Positions 33,932-42,352 of a stretch of DNA of 64,000 bases are shown here, one piece after another (position 1 is the first letter of the stretch; each line of letters starts with the position of its first letter). Made by a program: the position numbers and the translations under genes. Below the pieces are notes generated by a model. That model made no database searches, was not told the DNA's origin, and saw only the letters and a program-made list of their open reading frames with translations. Source of the DNA: Microterricola viridarii (GTDB lineage Bacteria > Actinomycetota > Actinomycetes > Actinomycetales > Microbacteriaceae); NCBI RefSeq assembly GCF_900104895.1, contig NZ_LT629742.1, positions 806,001 to 870,000 of the forward strand, given 5' to 3'.

Positions 33932-33991
33932 GGCGGCGGCCTAGGCGAGCGCGAGCAGGCCGGCGGCGGCCTAGGCGAGCGCGAGCAGACC
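33932..33991. repeat. 30-bp tandem duplication at the end of the EamA gene
   Basis: 33932-33961 and 33962-33991 are identical at 29 of 30 bases. The unit includes the last codons and stop of the transporter gene, so a second in-frame copy of the stop lies 30 bases further. It is a recent slippage or unequal exchange product. Confidence 0.85.
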
Positions 33992-34873
33992 GGCGGCGGT
34001 CAGCGCCAGCGCCAGGCCCACCCACTGCACGGGGGCGATGCGCTCGCGCAGCACGAGCGCAGCGAGCAGGATCGTCCCGGCCGGGTACATGGCGACGAGC
34101 ACGCTCATCACGCTGAGCTCGCCGAGCCGCAGCCCGATCAGGATGAGCACGTTGGCGCAGGCGTCGCAGAGCCCGCCGAGCATGGCGAGCAGCAGCCCCG
34201 CGCGCACGGTCGGCGACAGCGTCCGCGGCCGCACCGGCAGAGCGCGGGCGGCGCCGACCCCGGCCCCGACCCGGCGCACCCCGATGCGCCAGATCAGCAC
34301 AGCGGCGGTGCCCATGATGAGCGCGTTCACGAAGCGACCGACGATGAGCGGGTTGATGCCGCTCTCCTCCGGGGTGAGGTCGATCAGGATCAGGAACACG
34401 CCGATGGCCGCGCCGCTGCCGATCGCCATCAGCACGCCGCGCAGGCTCGGCCGCACCGCCCCCTTCTCCGGCACGAAGCCAACGAGCACCACGGCGATGA
34501 GCGCGAGGCCGAGCGCCCCGTAGCCGAGGGGGGAGAGCGACTCGCCGCGGGCCAGGCCGACGCTCATCGGAACCAGCGCGGAGACCACCGCCGTCAGCGG
34601 CGACAGGATGCTCATCGGCCCGAGGGCCAGACAGGCGTAGAGGAGCGGGAGCGCGACGGCGCCGGCCAGGCCGGCGAGCACCCCGAGGCCGATCGCGGAT
34701 GCCGACCACTCCCCGCCCAGCCAGGGCAGGGTCAGTGCGAGCGCGGTCAGGCCCGCCGCAGCCGCGATGGCCGAGGTCGGCAGTGCCGTGATGCGCCGAG
34801 AGGCGAGCCCGCCGAAGAAGTCGGCGGTGCCGTACGCCAGCGCGCCGGCCAGGCCGAGGATCGAGAGGAGCAT
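33971..34873 (-). CDS. EamA/DMT family transporter
   Basis: A 300-residue membrane protein with ten hydrophobic helices arranged as two five-helix EamA repeats. The N-terminal LGLAGALAYGTADFFGGLASRR and the second-repeat LGGLCDACANVLILIGLRLG and SVLVAMYPAGTILLAALVLRERI (with the terminal ERI motif) are typical. Members export metabolites, amino acids or drugs. The gene is leftward and its last codons are tandemly duplicated in the DNA downstream (see 33932-33991). It is divergent from the secreted nuclease gene. Confidence 0.9.
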   Translation of the reverse strand: MLLSILGLAGALAYGTADFFGGLASRRITALPTSAIAAAAGLTALALTLPWLGGEWSASAIGLGVLAGLAGAVALPLLYACLALGPMSILSPLTAVVSALVPMSVGLARGESLSPLGYGALGLALIAVVLVGFVPEKGAVRPSLRGVLMAIGSGAAIGVFLILIDLTPEESGINPLIVGRFVNALIMGTAAVLIWRIGVRRVGAGVGAARALPVRPRTLSPTVRAGLLLAMLGGLCDACANVLILIGLRLGELSVMSVLVAMYPAGTILLAALVLRERIAPVQWVGLALALTAAGLLALA

Positions 34874-35106
34874 GAGAGCTTCAGAATAGCCTGCGCAGGC
34901 CCCTGCTCAGATGAGCAGGAAAGGGAACAATCTGCTTAAGTGCAGAAGAAAAATCGAGGTTCCCTCTTGGCACGACTCACAGGGAACCCTAAGCTGCCGA
35001 TGACCCCCATCAGAGGGCCAGTCTGCCGTCCCGATCGGCTCGCCAGCGCGGTCACACCGCGGTATTCGGCGCGCCTGAACGCGGCACCACTAGGACAGGA
35101 GATCTC
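34874..35106. other. Intergenic region with short inverted repeats
   Basis: There is no gene in these 233 bases between divergent genes. CCTGCTCA/TGAGCAGG (34902-34919, loop GA) forms a tight hairpin. GGTTCCCT (34958-34965) is complementary to AGGGAACC (34981-34988), and a further AGGGAAC lies at 34922-34928. These could be sites for one regulator acting on the EamA or nuclease gene. AGGAG at 35097-35101 serves the nuclease start. Confidence 0.5.
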
Positions 35107-38100
35107 GTGCACCAGAAACACAGCTCTCGGCCCCGGAGGCTTGGAGTGCTCGCCGTCACCACGACGGCCGCGCTCGCCTTCACGGCCTTCGGCGCCGCAC
35201 CGGCCTTCGCGGCCGACCCCGCCGCCCTCGCCACCCACACCATCGCCGACGTGCAGGGCACCGGCGCGGCCACCCCGATTCCCGGCCAGACCGTCACCGT
35301 CGACGGCATCGTCACGGCCGACCACCGCACGGGCGGCTACCGCGGCATCTACGTGCAGACGCCCGGCGTCGGCGGCGACGTCGACCCGAGCCCCGGGGCA
35401 TCCGACGGCATCTTCGTGTTCCTCGGCAACAACCAGGCCGCCGGCATCGCAATCGGCGACCAGGTCAGCGTCACCGGAGCGGTCAGCGAATTCAACGCGG
35501 TCACCCAGATCACCGCGAGCGCGGCCGGGGCCGTCGCACTGGTCACGGCCGGCGTCGGCCTGCCCGCTCCCGTCCCGCTGCCAGACAGCGTGCGCGGCGA
35601 CGCGCGCGAGGCGTATGAGGGCATGCTGGTCGCCCCGACCGGCAGCTACTCGCTGGCGTCGAGCCACAGCCTGTTCTCCTTCGGCGAGCTCTGGCTGAAC
35701 GCCGGGGCAGCCCCCGCGATCAAGAACACCGAGCTCGTCGGCCCGGGTGACGAGGCCACCGCCATCGCCGCGGCCAACAAGGGCGCCCGCCTGCTCGTCG
35801 ACGACGGCTACAGCGCCCGCGTCGATGCCGCGACGCACGTCGGCGAGCAGCCCTACTTCACCAAGGACACCGTCGTCCGCAACGGCGACACCGCCGTCTT
35901 CCCGGACGCCGGCATGGTGCTCAGCTACGCCTTCAACGAGTGGCGCCTGCAGCCCCAGCTCCCGCTGACCGACAGCAGCGACGCCGCGCTCAAGGTGTCG
36001 TTCACCCCGGTGAACGTCCGGCAGGATGCCCCGCCCGCGGTCGGCGGCGACGTGAAGCTCGCCTCCTTCAACGTGTTCAACTACTTCACGACGCTCTCCT
36101 CCGTGAACTCCGGCGCCCGCGGCGCCGCGACGCAGGCCGAGTTCGACATCCAGAAGTCCAAGATCGTCGCGGCCATCAACGGCCTGGACGCCGACGTCGT
36201 CGCCCTGATGGAGATCGAGAACTCGGTCAAGCTGGCCACGCCGGCCGACATCGACCACGCGCTGAACGACCTGGTCGCCGGCCTCAACGCCGCGACCGGC
36301 TCCGAGGTGTGGGCGGCGGTCCCGACGCCGGCCGCGCTGAACGACGCGGCCATCACCGACTTCATCACGAGCGCCATCATCTACAAGAAGGACGCCGCGA
36401 CGCCGGTCGGCGCGAGCAAGACCGTCATCGACGAGACCGTGTGGGACATCGCGCGCGAGCCGATCGCCCAGACCTTCACCCTCGGCGCTCGGACCGTCAC
36501 AGTCGTGGCGAACCACTTCAAGTCGAAGTCGGCGCCGAGCGGAAACACGGCGCCGGAGCCGGCCGACGGGCAGGGCTTCTTCAACGCCGAGCGCACCGAG
36601 CAGGCGCAGGCCCTGCTCGCCTTCAGCCAGCAGCTGCAGGCGGACTCGGGCAGCGATGACGTGTTCCTGATCGGCGACTTCAACGCCTACGCGCACGAGG
36701 ACCCGATCAACGTGTTCACCGCCGCCGGCTGGAGCGACCTCGTCCCGGCGAAGGCACCCGGCCAGTACACCTACACCTTCAGCGGGGAGCTCGGCTCGCT
36801 CGACCACGTGCTGGCCTCGCCGTCCGTCGCCCCCCGGGTGACCGGTGCCGGCGTCTGGGGCATCAACTCGCCCGAGTGGGGAGATCGCGGCTACGAGTTC
36901 GCGGCGACGGAGGCCGGAACGCCGTTCCGCTCCAGCGACCACGACCCGATCGTGGTCGGCCTGAACAGTGAGGCCGTTCCCGTCGACATCAACGTCGTCA
37001 CGGTGAACGACTTCCACGGCCGGATCGAGCAGCTCGCCCCCTCCGGCGGTGCGGCGGTGCTCGCCGGCGCGGTTAAGCAGATCCGCGACGCGAACCCGAA
37101 CACGGTGTTCGCCGCGGCGGGCGACCTGATCGGCGCCTCCACCTTCACCTCGTTCATCCAGCAGGACAACCCGACGATCGACGCGCTGAACGCCGCCGGG
37201 CTCGATGTGAGCTCCGTCGGCAACCACGAGTTCGACCAGGGCTTCGCCGACCTCACCGACCGGGTGATCCCGCGGGCCAACTGGGAGTACCTCGTGGCCA
37301 ACGTCTACGACAAGACCACGGGCAAACCCGCGCTGGACGAGTACTACACCGAGACGTTCGACGGCGTCACCATCGGATTCATCGGTGCGGTCACCGAAGA
37401 ACTGCCCTCGCTCGTCAGCCCGGCCGGCATCGCCAACCTCGAGGTGCGCGACACCGTGACCGAGGTGAACCGGGTGGCCGACCAGCTGCGCGACGGCGAC
37501 CCGTCCAACGGTGAGGCGGATGTCGTCATCCTGCTGATCCACGAGGGTGCCGCGACCACGGCAATCAGCTCGGCCACCGACCCCAACTCGGCGTTCGGCA
37601 AGGTCGTCACCGGCGTGGACGGCGACGTCAACGCGATCGTCTCCGGGCACACACACCTCGCCTACAACCACGTGATCGACGGGCGACCGGTGATCTCCAG
37701 CGGGCAGTACGGCGAGAAGTTCGGCCTGATGGACATCTCGGTGAACCCGCAGACGAAGGAGCTGCTGGAGATCAGCAACCAGACGCTGCCGCTGATGACC
37801 GACCCGATCCCGGCGACGCCGACGACGCCGGCTGTGCCGGCGAAGCCGCTCTACCCGGCCGTGCCGGAGGTGCAGACCATCGTCGACGACGCCGTGGCGG
37901 TCGCCGCGGTGCTCGGCGCGAAGAAGCTGGGCGACATCACCGCCCCGTTCAACCGCGCCAAGCTCGCCAACGGCACAACGGAGAACCGCGGCGGCGAGTC
38001 GACGCTCGGCAACTTCGTGGCCGACGTGCAGCTCTGGGCGACGCAGAGCGCCAACGCCCAGATCGCCTTCATGAACCCGGGCGGGCTGCGCACTGACATG

Positions 38101-39168
38101 CCGTACGCGAGCTCGGGGCCGACCGACCCCGACGGCAACGTCACCTACCGCGAAGCCGCCATCGTCCAGCCGTTCGCCAACACCCTGGTGGCGATGGACC
38201 TGACCGGTGCCCAGCTGCGCGCGGTGCTGGAGCAGCAGTGGCAGCCGGCGGGCGCGTCGCGGCCGTTCCTCAAGCTCGGCGTCTCGGAGGGGCTGGTCTA
38301 CGACTACAACCCCGCCGGCGCCAGCGGGGCACGGATCGGCACGATCACGCTGAACGGGGCGGTCATCGACCCGGCCGCGAGCTACCGGGTGACGGTGAAC
38401 TCGTTCCTGGCATCCGGCGGCGACAACTTCACGATTCTCGCATCCGGCACCAACCGGGCCGACACCGGCAAGGTCGACCTGGCCGCGATGGTGGACTACC
38501 TCGCCGCCAACTCGCCGGCAGCGCCCGACTACGCCCAGCGGGCCGTCGGCGTGGTGCTGACGCCGCCCGCTGCGGCGGCCGGCTATGTCGCCGGGGAGAG
38601 CGTGACCGTCACGCTCAGCTCGCTGGCATTCGGCGACGCGTCCACCCCGGCCCCCGGCACGGTCAACCTCTCGCTCGGCGGGGCGGTGCTCGCATCCGCC
38701 CCTGTCGACGCCACGGTCGGTACCGCGGTGTTCGACGAGACCGGCACCGCGACCGCCCAGATCACGATCCCCGCCGGCATCGACGGTGTGCAGCAACTCG
38801 CTGTCACGGTCGCCGCCACAGGGACCGCGGTCAACGTGCCGATCACGATCCAGAAGGTCGTCGCGCCGGTCAAGGTGTCCAGCCTCACGGTCGGGGCGCC
38901 GAGCAAGCTGCTCGCCAAGGCGGGATCGACGGTCCAGTACACGGTGAGCGTGCTCGCCGTCTCCGGTCCGCGGCCGACCGGAACGGTCGAAGTGCTGGAC
39001 GGCAACAAGGTCATCGCGACCATCCAGCTGACCGCGAAGGACAAGGGCCAGGCGAAGGTGAACCTGCCGAAGCTCAGCTCGGGCGTCCACCTGTTGAAGG
39101 CCCGCTACCTCGGCTCCGACACGGTGAAGGCCTCGACCGGCCTGACCCTGCCGCTGATCCTCTGGTAG
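35107..39168 (+). CDS. Secreted ExeM/NucH-type endonuclease fused to 5'-nucleotidase and Ig-like domains
   Basis: A 1353-residue extracellular protein. A signal peptide (about 1-36, ending AFAAD) is followed by an OB-like ExeM N-terminal domain (about 38-290). Next is an endonuclease/exonuclease/phosphatase domain (about 312-620) with LASFNVFNYF, VVALMEIEN, VANHFKSK, IGDFNAYA and SSDHDPIVV as its metal and catalytic motifs. A metallophosphoesterase of the 5'-nucleotidase type (about 625-900) follows, with TVNDFHGRIE, AAGDLIGAS, VGNHEFDQG and VSGHTHLAY. Then come the 5'-nucleotidase C domain (about 955-1140, FMNPGGLRTDM, GGDNFTIL) and two beta-sandwich modules, the last an Ig-like domain (about 1258-1350). 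It can plausibly degrade extracellular DNA to nucleosides and phosphate in one molecule. No sorting signal is visible. A strong terminator follows. Confidence 0.93.
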   Translation: MHQKHSSRPRRLGVLAVTTTAALAFTAFGAAPAFAADPAALATHTIADVQGTGAATPIPGQTVTVDGIVTADHRTGGYRGIYVQTPGVGGDVDPSPGASDGIFVFLGNNQAAGIAIGDQVSVTGAVSEFNAVTQITASAAGAVALVTAGVGLPAPVPLPDSVRGDAREAYEGMLVAPTGSYSLASSHSLFSFGELWLNAGAAPAIKNTELVGPGDEATAIAAANKGARLLVDDGYSARVDAATHVGEQPYFTKDTVVRNGDTAVFPDAGMVLSYAFNEWRLQPQLPLTDSSDAALKVSFTPVNVRQDAPPAVGGDVKLASFNVFNYFTTLSSVNSGARGAATQAEFDIQKSKIVAAINGLDADVVALMEIENSVKLATPADIDHALNDLVAGLNAATGSEVWAAVPTPAALNDAAITDFITSAIIYKKDAATPVGASKTVIDETVWDIAREPIAQTFTLGARTVTVVANHFKSKSAPSGNTAPEPADGQGFFNAERTEQAQALLAFSQQLQADSGSDDVFLIGDFNAYAHEDPINVFTAAGWSDLVPAKAPGQYTYTFSGELGSLDHVLASPSVAPRVTGAGVWGINSPEWGDRGYEFAATEAGTPFRSSDHDPIVVGLNSEAVPVDINVVTVNDFHGRIEQLAPSGGAAVLAGAVKQIRDANPNTVFAAAGDLIGASTFTSFIQQDNPTIDALNAAGLDVSSVGNHEFDQGFADLTDRVIPRANWEYLVANVYDKTTGKPALDEYYTETFDGVTIGFIGAVTEELPSLVSPAGIANLEVRDTVTEVNRVADQLRDGDPSNGEADVVILLIHEGAATTAISSATDPNSAFGKVVTGVDGDVNAIVSGHTHLAYNHVIDGRPVISSGQYGEKFGLMDISVNPQTKELLEISNQTLPLMTDPIPATPTTPAVPAKPLYPAVPEVQTIVDDAVAVAAVLGAKKLGDITAPFNRAKLANGTTENRGGESTLGNFVADVQLWATQSANAQIAFMNPGGLRTDMPYASSGPTDPDGNVTYREAAIVQPFANTLVAMDLTGAQLRAVLEQQWQPAGASRPFLKLGVSEGLVYDYNPAGASGARIGTITLNGAVIDPAASYRVTVNSFLASGGDNFTILASGTNRADTGKVDLAAMVDYLAANSPAAPDYAQRAVGVVLTPPAAAAGYVAGESVTVTLSSLAFGDASTPAPGTVNLSLGGAVLASAPVDATVGTAVFDETGTATAQITIPAGIDGVQQLAVTVAATGTAVNVPITIQKVVAPVKVSSLTVGAPSKLLAKAGSTVQYTVSVLAVSGPRPTGTVEVLDGNKVIATIQLTAKDKGQAKVNLPKLSSGVHLLKARYLGSDTVKASTGLTLPLILW

Positions 39169-39181
39169 TAGGCGCAGCAAC

Positions 39182-39222
39182 GAGGAGGCCCCTCCCGGTC
39201 GACGACCGGGAGGGGCCTCCTC
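39182..39222. terminator. 19-bp perfect terminator hairpin
   Basis: 39182-39200 pairs fully with 39204-39222 around a GAC turn, followed by ATTCC. It lies 13 bases after the nuclease stop and is one of the strongest hairpins in the window. Confidence 0.88.
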
Positions 39223-39292
39223 ATTCCCGTGGGCGCCGGCCGCGGGTCGTGCCGGTGAGCGGCGCCGGCCCTGGCGTGGGTTGCGCGCGCGA

Positions 39293-39298
39293 TAAGGT
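39293..39298 (+). promoter_or_regulatory. -10 element (TAAGGT) for a leaderless start
   Basis: TAAGGT ends six bases before the ATG at 39305, the same spacing as at 31834, 44223 and 46816. There is no ribosome-binding site. Confidence 0.5.
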
Positions 39299-39304
39299 TG
39301 AGGC

Positions 39305-39973
39305 ATGACGAGCACACGCTGGGCGCGGTTCACGCGCGGGTGGCTCGTCGCCCTGTTCTCGGTTTTCGTCGCGGCGCTCTCGCACAGCTTCGCCGGCGGC
39401 GTCACGCCGGGCTGGCTGGCCATCGTGCTCTCGCTGGCGTTCGCCGCCATGCTCAGCATCGGCCTGTCCGGCCCGAAGTGCCCGGCGCCCGGCCGCACCG
39501 GCCCGGCTCCGTGGCGGGTCGTGCTCTCCGTCGCCGGCAGCCAGATCGTCTTCCACGGGCTGTTCAGCCTGTTCGGCGGCCAGCTGGCGGCCACCCCGCT
39601 CGCCGGGACCGGGCACGCCGGCCACCACCTGAGCTCCGCCGAGATCGCCGCCCAGCTGTCGGCGATCGCGCCGGCTGGCATCGCTCCGGTCCTCGGCAGC
39701 GCGCACCACGACGTCTGGATGCTGCTCGGCCACACCATCGCCGGACTGCTCACCGTCGCCGCGATCCTGCGGGGCGAGTACGCCCTGCGCGGCCTGTTGC
39801 GCACCGCCGGCCTCGCGCTGAGCGCCCTGGCCGTGCGCCCGATCGTCCTCGCCCCGATCCCGGATGCCGCACCGGCCCGCCCCGCCGTGGCCGCCGTGTG
39901 GATCCCGCGCCCGCTGGACGTCGTGCAGTCCGCGCTGCGGCACCGTGGACCGCCGGTGCTCGCGCGCGCCTAG
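39305..39973 (+). CDS. Membrane protein of unknown function, copper-cluster neighbour
   Basis: A 222-residue protein with four to five hydrophobic helices (WLVALFSVFVAALSHSFAG, WLAIVLSLAFAAMLSIGL, VVLSVAGSQIVFHGLFSLF, WMLLGHTIAGLLTVAAIL and ALSALAVRPIVLAPI). The loop between helices 3 and 4 is rich in histidine (GTGHAGHHLSS, then AHHDVW), which could bind metal. It immediately precedes the YcnI and CopC-like genes in the same direction, so a role in copper handling is likely but not shown. I cannot name a family. The start appears leaderless. Confidence 0.75.
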   Translation: MTSTRWARFTRGWLVALFSVFVAALSHSFAGGVTPGWLAIVLSLAFAAMLSIGLSGPKCPAPGRTGPAPWRVVLSVAGSQIVFHGLFSLFGGQLAATPLAGTGHAGHHLSSAEIAAQLSAIAPAGIAPVLGSAHHDVWMLLGHTIAGLLTVAAILRGEYALRGLLRTAGLALSALAVRPIVLAPIPDAAPARPAVAAVWIPRPLDVVQSALRHRGPPVLARA

Positions 39974-40076
39974 CGCCCCACCGCGTCATCCATACTCTCT
40001 TCGCCGAACTCTGACCGGCCGCGCGCCGTGCGCTCTGCACTGCGCGGCGGCCCTCGGCACCACACCAAGGATTCTC

Positions 40077-40802
40077 ATGACCAGCCGTACCCGCTCCACC
40101 CGCACCCTCGCATTCGCCGGCCTCGCCGCCGGAGCCCTGCTCGCCGTCGGCGCGCCCCTGGCGGCATCCGCCCACGTCGGCGTCACCCCGAGTGACACCG
40201 CCGCCGGCTCCTACTCGCTGCTGACCTTCTCGGTCGGCCACGGCTGCGACGGCGCCGCGACCACCCGCATCGCCATCGACATCCCCGAGAGCATCGTCAG
40301 CGTCACCCCGACGGTCAACCCCAACTGGACCATCGAGAAGGTGAAGACGGGCGACGGGGATGCCGCCCGCACCTCGCAGGTCGTCTACACCGCCATCGCG
40401 CCGCTGGAGGACGGCCTGCGCGACACCTTCGTGCTCTCGGCCAAGCTGCCGGCGGAGGCCGCTGGGGACACGCTCGAGTTCCCGGTGCTGCAGACCTGCA
40501 CGGTCGGCGAGACCAACTGGAACGAGACGACCGTCGCCGGAGAGGCCGAGCCGGACGCCCCCGCGCCCGCCTTCACGCTGACCGAGGCGTCTGCGGAGGG
40601 TGACGGCCACGGCCACGGCGGCGCGACGACCGAGAGCACGAGCGGCGACGCGTCCGCGACTGCGGCAGGCGACAGCTCCGTGGCCCCGGCCGCGCCGAGC
40701 GCCGACATCGTCGCCCGCGTGCTGGGCGTCGTCGGCCTCGTCGTCGGTGCCGTCGGCATCGCGCTGGCCGTCATCACCCGCCGTTCAGCAGCCTCGAAGT
40801 AG
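40077..40802 (+). CDS. YcnI family copper-binding membrane protein (DUF1775)
   Basis: A 241-residue exported protein. A signal peptide (about 1-31) is cleaved to leave histidine at the mature N terminus (AHVGVTPSDTAAGSYSLLTF), which is a copper ligand in the characterised Bacillus YcnI. The YcnI domain spans about residues 32-160 (HGCDGAATTRIAIDIPESI, WTIEKV, FPVLQTC). A Ser/Ala/His linker (GHGHGG) and a C-terminal transmembrane helix (VVGLVVGAVGIALAVI) anchor it. It likely delivers copper outside the membrane. The CopC-like gene begins 11 bases later, so the two form an operon. Confidence 0.92.
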   Translation: MTSRTRSTRTLAFAGLAAGALLAVGAPLAASAHVGVTPSDTAAGSYSLLTFSVGHGCDGAATTRIAIDIPESIVSVTPTVNPNWTIEKVKTGDGDAARTSQVVYTAIAPLEDGLRDTFVLSAKLPAEAAGDTLEFPVLQTCTVGETNWNETTVAGEAEPDAPAPAFTLTEASAEGDGHGHGGATTESTSGDASATAAGDSSVAPAAPSADIVARVLGVVGLVVGAVGIALAVITRRSAASK

Positions 40803-40813
40803 GCGGTGGCAGC

Positions 40814-41419
40814 ATGCTCGGCATGAAGAACCGTCGCACCGGCGCCTCGATCGCGCTCGCCCTGGCACTGGGAGTCGTGCTGTTCGGCGCCGCCGCGCCC
40901 GCCTCCGCGCACAACCAGGTGCTCGACACCGTTCCGGCCGCCGACTCGGTGGTGACCGAGCAGCCGGGCACCTTCTCGGTGACCACGAGTGACGCCCTGT
41001 TGCAGGCGGAGTCTGGCAACGCCATGGTCGTCAGCGGGCCGGCATCCGACCCGCGCTACTACGGGGAGGGCTGCGGCGTCGTCACCGGCGGAACGCTCGC
41101 GCTCGACGCGCAGCTCGGCGAGCCCGGCATCTACACGGTGACCTGGCGGGGCATCTCGGTCGACTCGCACGTGATCTCGGACTCCTACGAGTTCGAGTGG
41201 GCGCCGGGCGCCGGCGTCGAGCTCGCCGAGGGCACCGTCGAGCCGAGCTGCGCTGCTGCGAGCTCGGGGGATGGCCAGGCCACAACCGCGCCGGATGCCG
41301 GCAACAGCGGTAGCGAGCCGGCCGTCGCCCTCGGCGACGTGCTCTGGATCGGCGGCAGCATCGTCGCGGCGCTGCTCGCCGTCCTGCTCACTGTGGTGTT
41401 GGTGCGCCGCAAGAGCTAG
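40814..41419 (+). CDS. CopC-like copper resistance domain protein
   Basis: A 201-residue membrane-anchored protein. A signal peptide ends in PASAHNQVLDTVPAADSVV, exposing histidine as in CopC. The later motif WRGISVDSHVISDSYEFEW provides the second CopC histidine. This 40-160 region is a single CopC beta-barrel. A Gly/Ser/Ala linker precedes a C-terminal helix (IGGSIVAALLAVLLTVVL) ending RRKS. The protein probably binds Cu(II) outside the cell membrane together with YcnI. It lacks the CopD membrane domain fused in some relatives, and no copD is seen nearby. ATG at 40823 is an alternative start. Confidence 0.9.
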   Translation: MLGMKNRRTGASIALALALGVVLFGAAAPASAHNQVLDTVPAADSVVTEQPGTFSVTTSDALLQAESGNAMVVSGPASDPRYYGEGCGVVTGGTLALDAQLGEPGIYTVTWRGISVDSHVISDSYEFEWAPGAGVELAEGTVEPSCAAASSGDGQATTAPDAGNSGSEPAVALGDVLWIGGSIVAALLAVLLTVVLVRRKS

Positions 41420-41436
41420 CACGCGCAGCACGCGCG

Positions 41437-41470
41437 AAGCGGCCCGGGTTCTGTGGAACCCGGGCCGCTT
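41437..41470. terminator. Bidirectional terminator hairpin
   Basis: 14-bp perfect stem (41437-41450 with 41457-41470, loop CTGTGG) flanked by AA/TT ends, between the convergent CopC-like and fasciclin genes. Confidence 0.85.
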
Positions 41471-41501
41471 TCGCGTCGGTCGCTCGGCCGACGGTGTGCA
41501 C

Positions 41502-42167
41502 TCAGTTGCTCGGCATCAGCACCGAGTCGATCAGGTACACGGTCGCGTTGGCCGTGTGCACCCCGCCGCAGATCACGGTGGCGTCGTTGACCTTGAGGTT
41601 CTCGCCGCTGCCGGTCACCTCGACCGTGCCGCCCTGCACTGTCGTGTGCGTGCCGACGATGGCATCCGGAGCGATCTGGCCGGGCACCACGTGGTAGGTC
41701 AGGATGCTGGTCAACAGGGCCGAGTCGGTCTTCAGCGTGTCGATGGTGGCCGGGTCGATCATCGCGAACGCGTCATCGACGGGGGCGAACACGGTGAACT
41801 CCGAGCCGTTGAGCGTGTCGACCAGGTTGACGTCGGGGTTCAGCTGGCCGGAGACCGCGGCGGTCAGCGTGGTCAGCATCGGGTTGTTCGACGCGGCCAC
41901 GGCGACGGGGTCCGCCGACATGCCCATGATCGAGCCGTCGCCGGAGGGGACGGCCTCTGCGTACGCCGCGCAGCCGGGGCCGACGAGGTCGGCGGCCGGG
42001 TCAGCGGTCATCGCCTGCGGGGTGCTGCTCTGCGAGGTTTCCGGGCTGCTCGAGTCGGAGCTGCCGGAGCCGGCCGTCGAGGCGCCCATGGAACAGCCGG
42101 CCAGGGCGAGCGTCGCGACGGCCGCGACCGAGAGGGTGGTGAGCGTGCTGCGGGTGAAGTGTCGCAT
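41502..42167 (-). CDS. Fasciclin domain lipoprotein
   Basis: A 221-residue lipoprotein. The signal peptide ends in the lipobox [11 protein letters not shown] (Cys25), followed by a Ser/Thr-rich spacer. A single fasciclin (FAS1) domain covers about residues 90-220: the H1-like motif [24 protein letters not shown] and the H2-like motif YLIDSVLMP are clear. FAS1 proteins act in adhesion and in mycobacteria include the MPT70/83-like secreted antigens. In actinobacteria they are often near DipZ-like genes, as here: the divergent neighbour is a DipZ-like redox protein, an association I recall for the mycobacterial mpt70-dipZ locus. AAGGAGATC precedes the start. Confidence 0.92.
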   Translation of the reverse strand: MRHFTRSTLTTLSVAAVATLALAGCSMGASTAGSGSSDSSSPETSQSSTPQAMTADPAADLVGPGCAAYAEAVPSGDGSIMGMSADPVAVAASNNPMLTTLTAAVSGQLNPDVNLVDTLNGSEFTVFAPVDDAFAMIDPATIDTLKTDSALLTSILTYHVVPGQIAPDAIVGTHTTVQGGTVEVTGSGENLKVNDATVICGGVHTANATVYLIDSVLMPSN

Positions 42168-42352
42168 GGAAGATCTCCTTCGATAGTTCGGCGGATGCCG
42201 GGGCCCACGCGCTGTGAGGGGCTCGACAGGGGATTCGGCGGCATCCGCGAATCGGATTGGTCGAATGCGCAGAAAAGTCCGGGCAATCTCTTCCGGGCGC
42301 CGCACCGAACCCCTGGCAGCCGAATTCTCGGCCACCGTTTCGAGAGGAAATC

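Noticed and set aside
34936-39804. A 1622-codon open frame on the minus strand opposite the nuclease gene
   Set aside because: It has no recognisable domain and is rich in Gly/Arg/Val/Asp as expected of antisense reading in a GC-rich gene; the plus strand encodes complete catalytic motifs.
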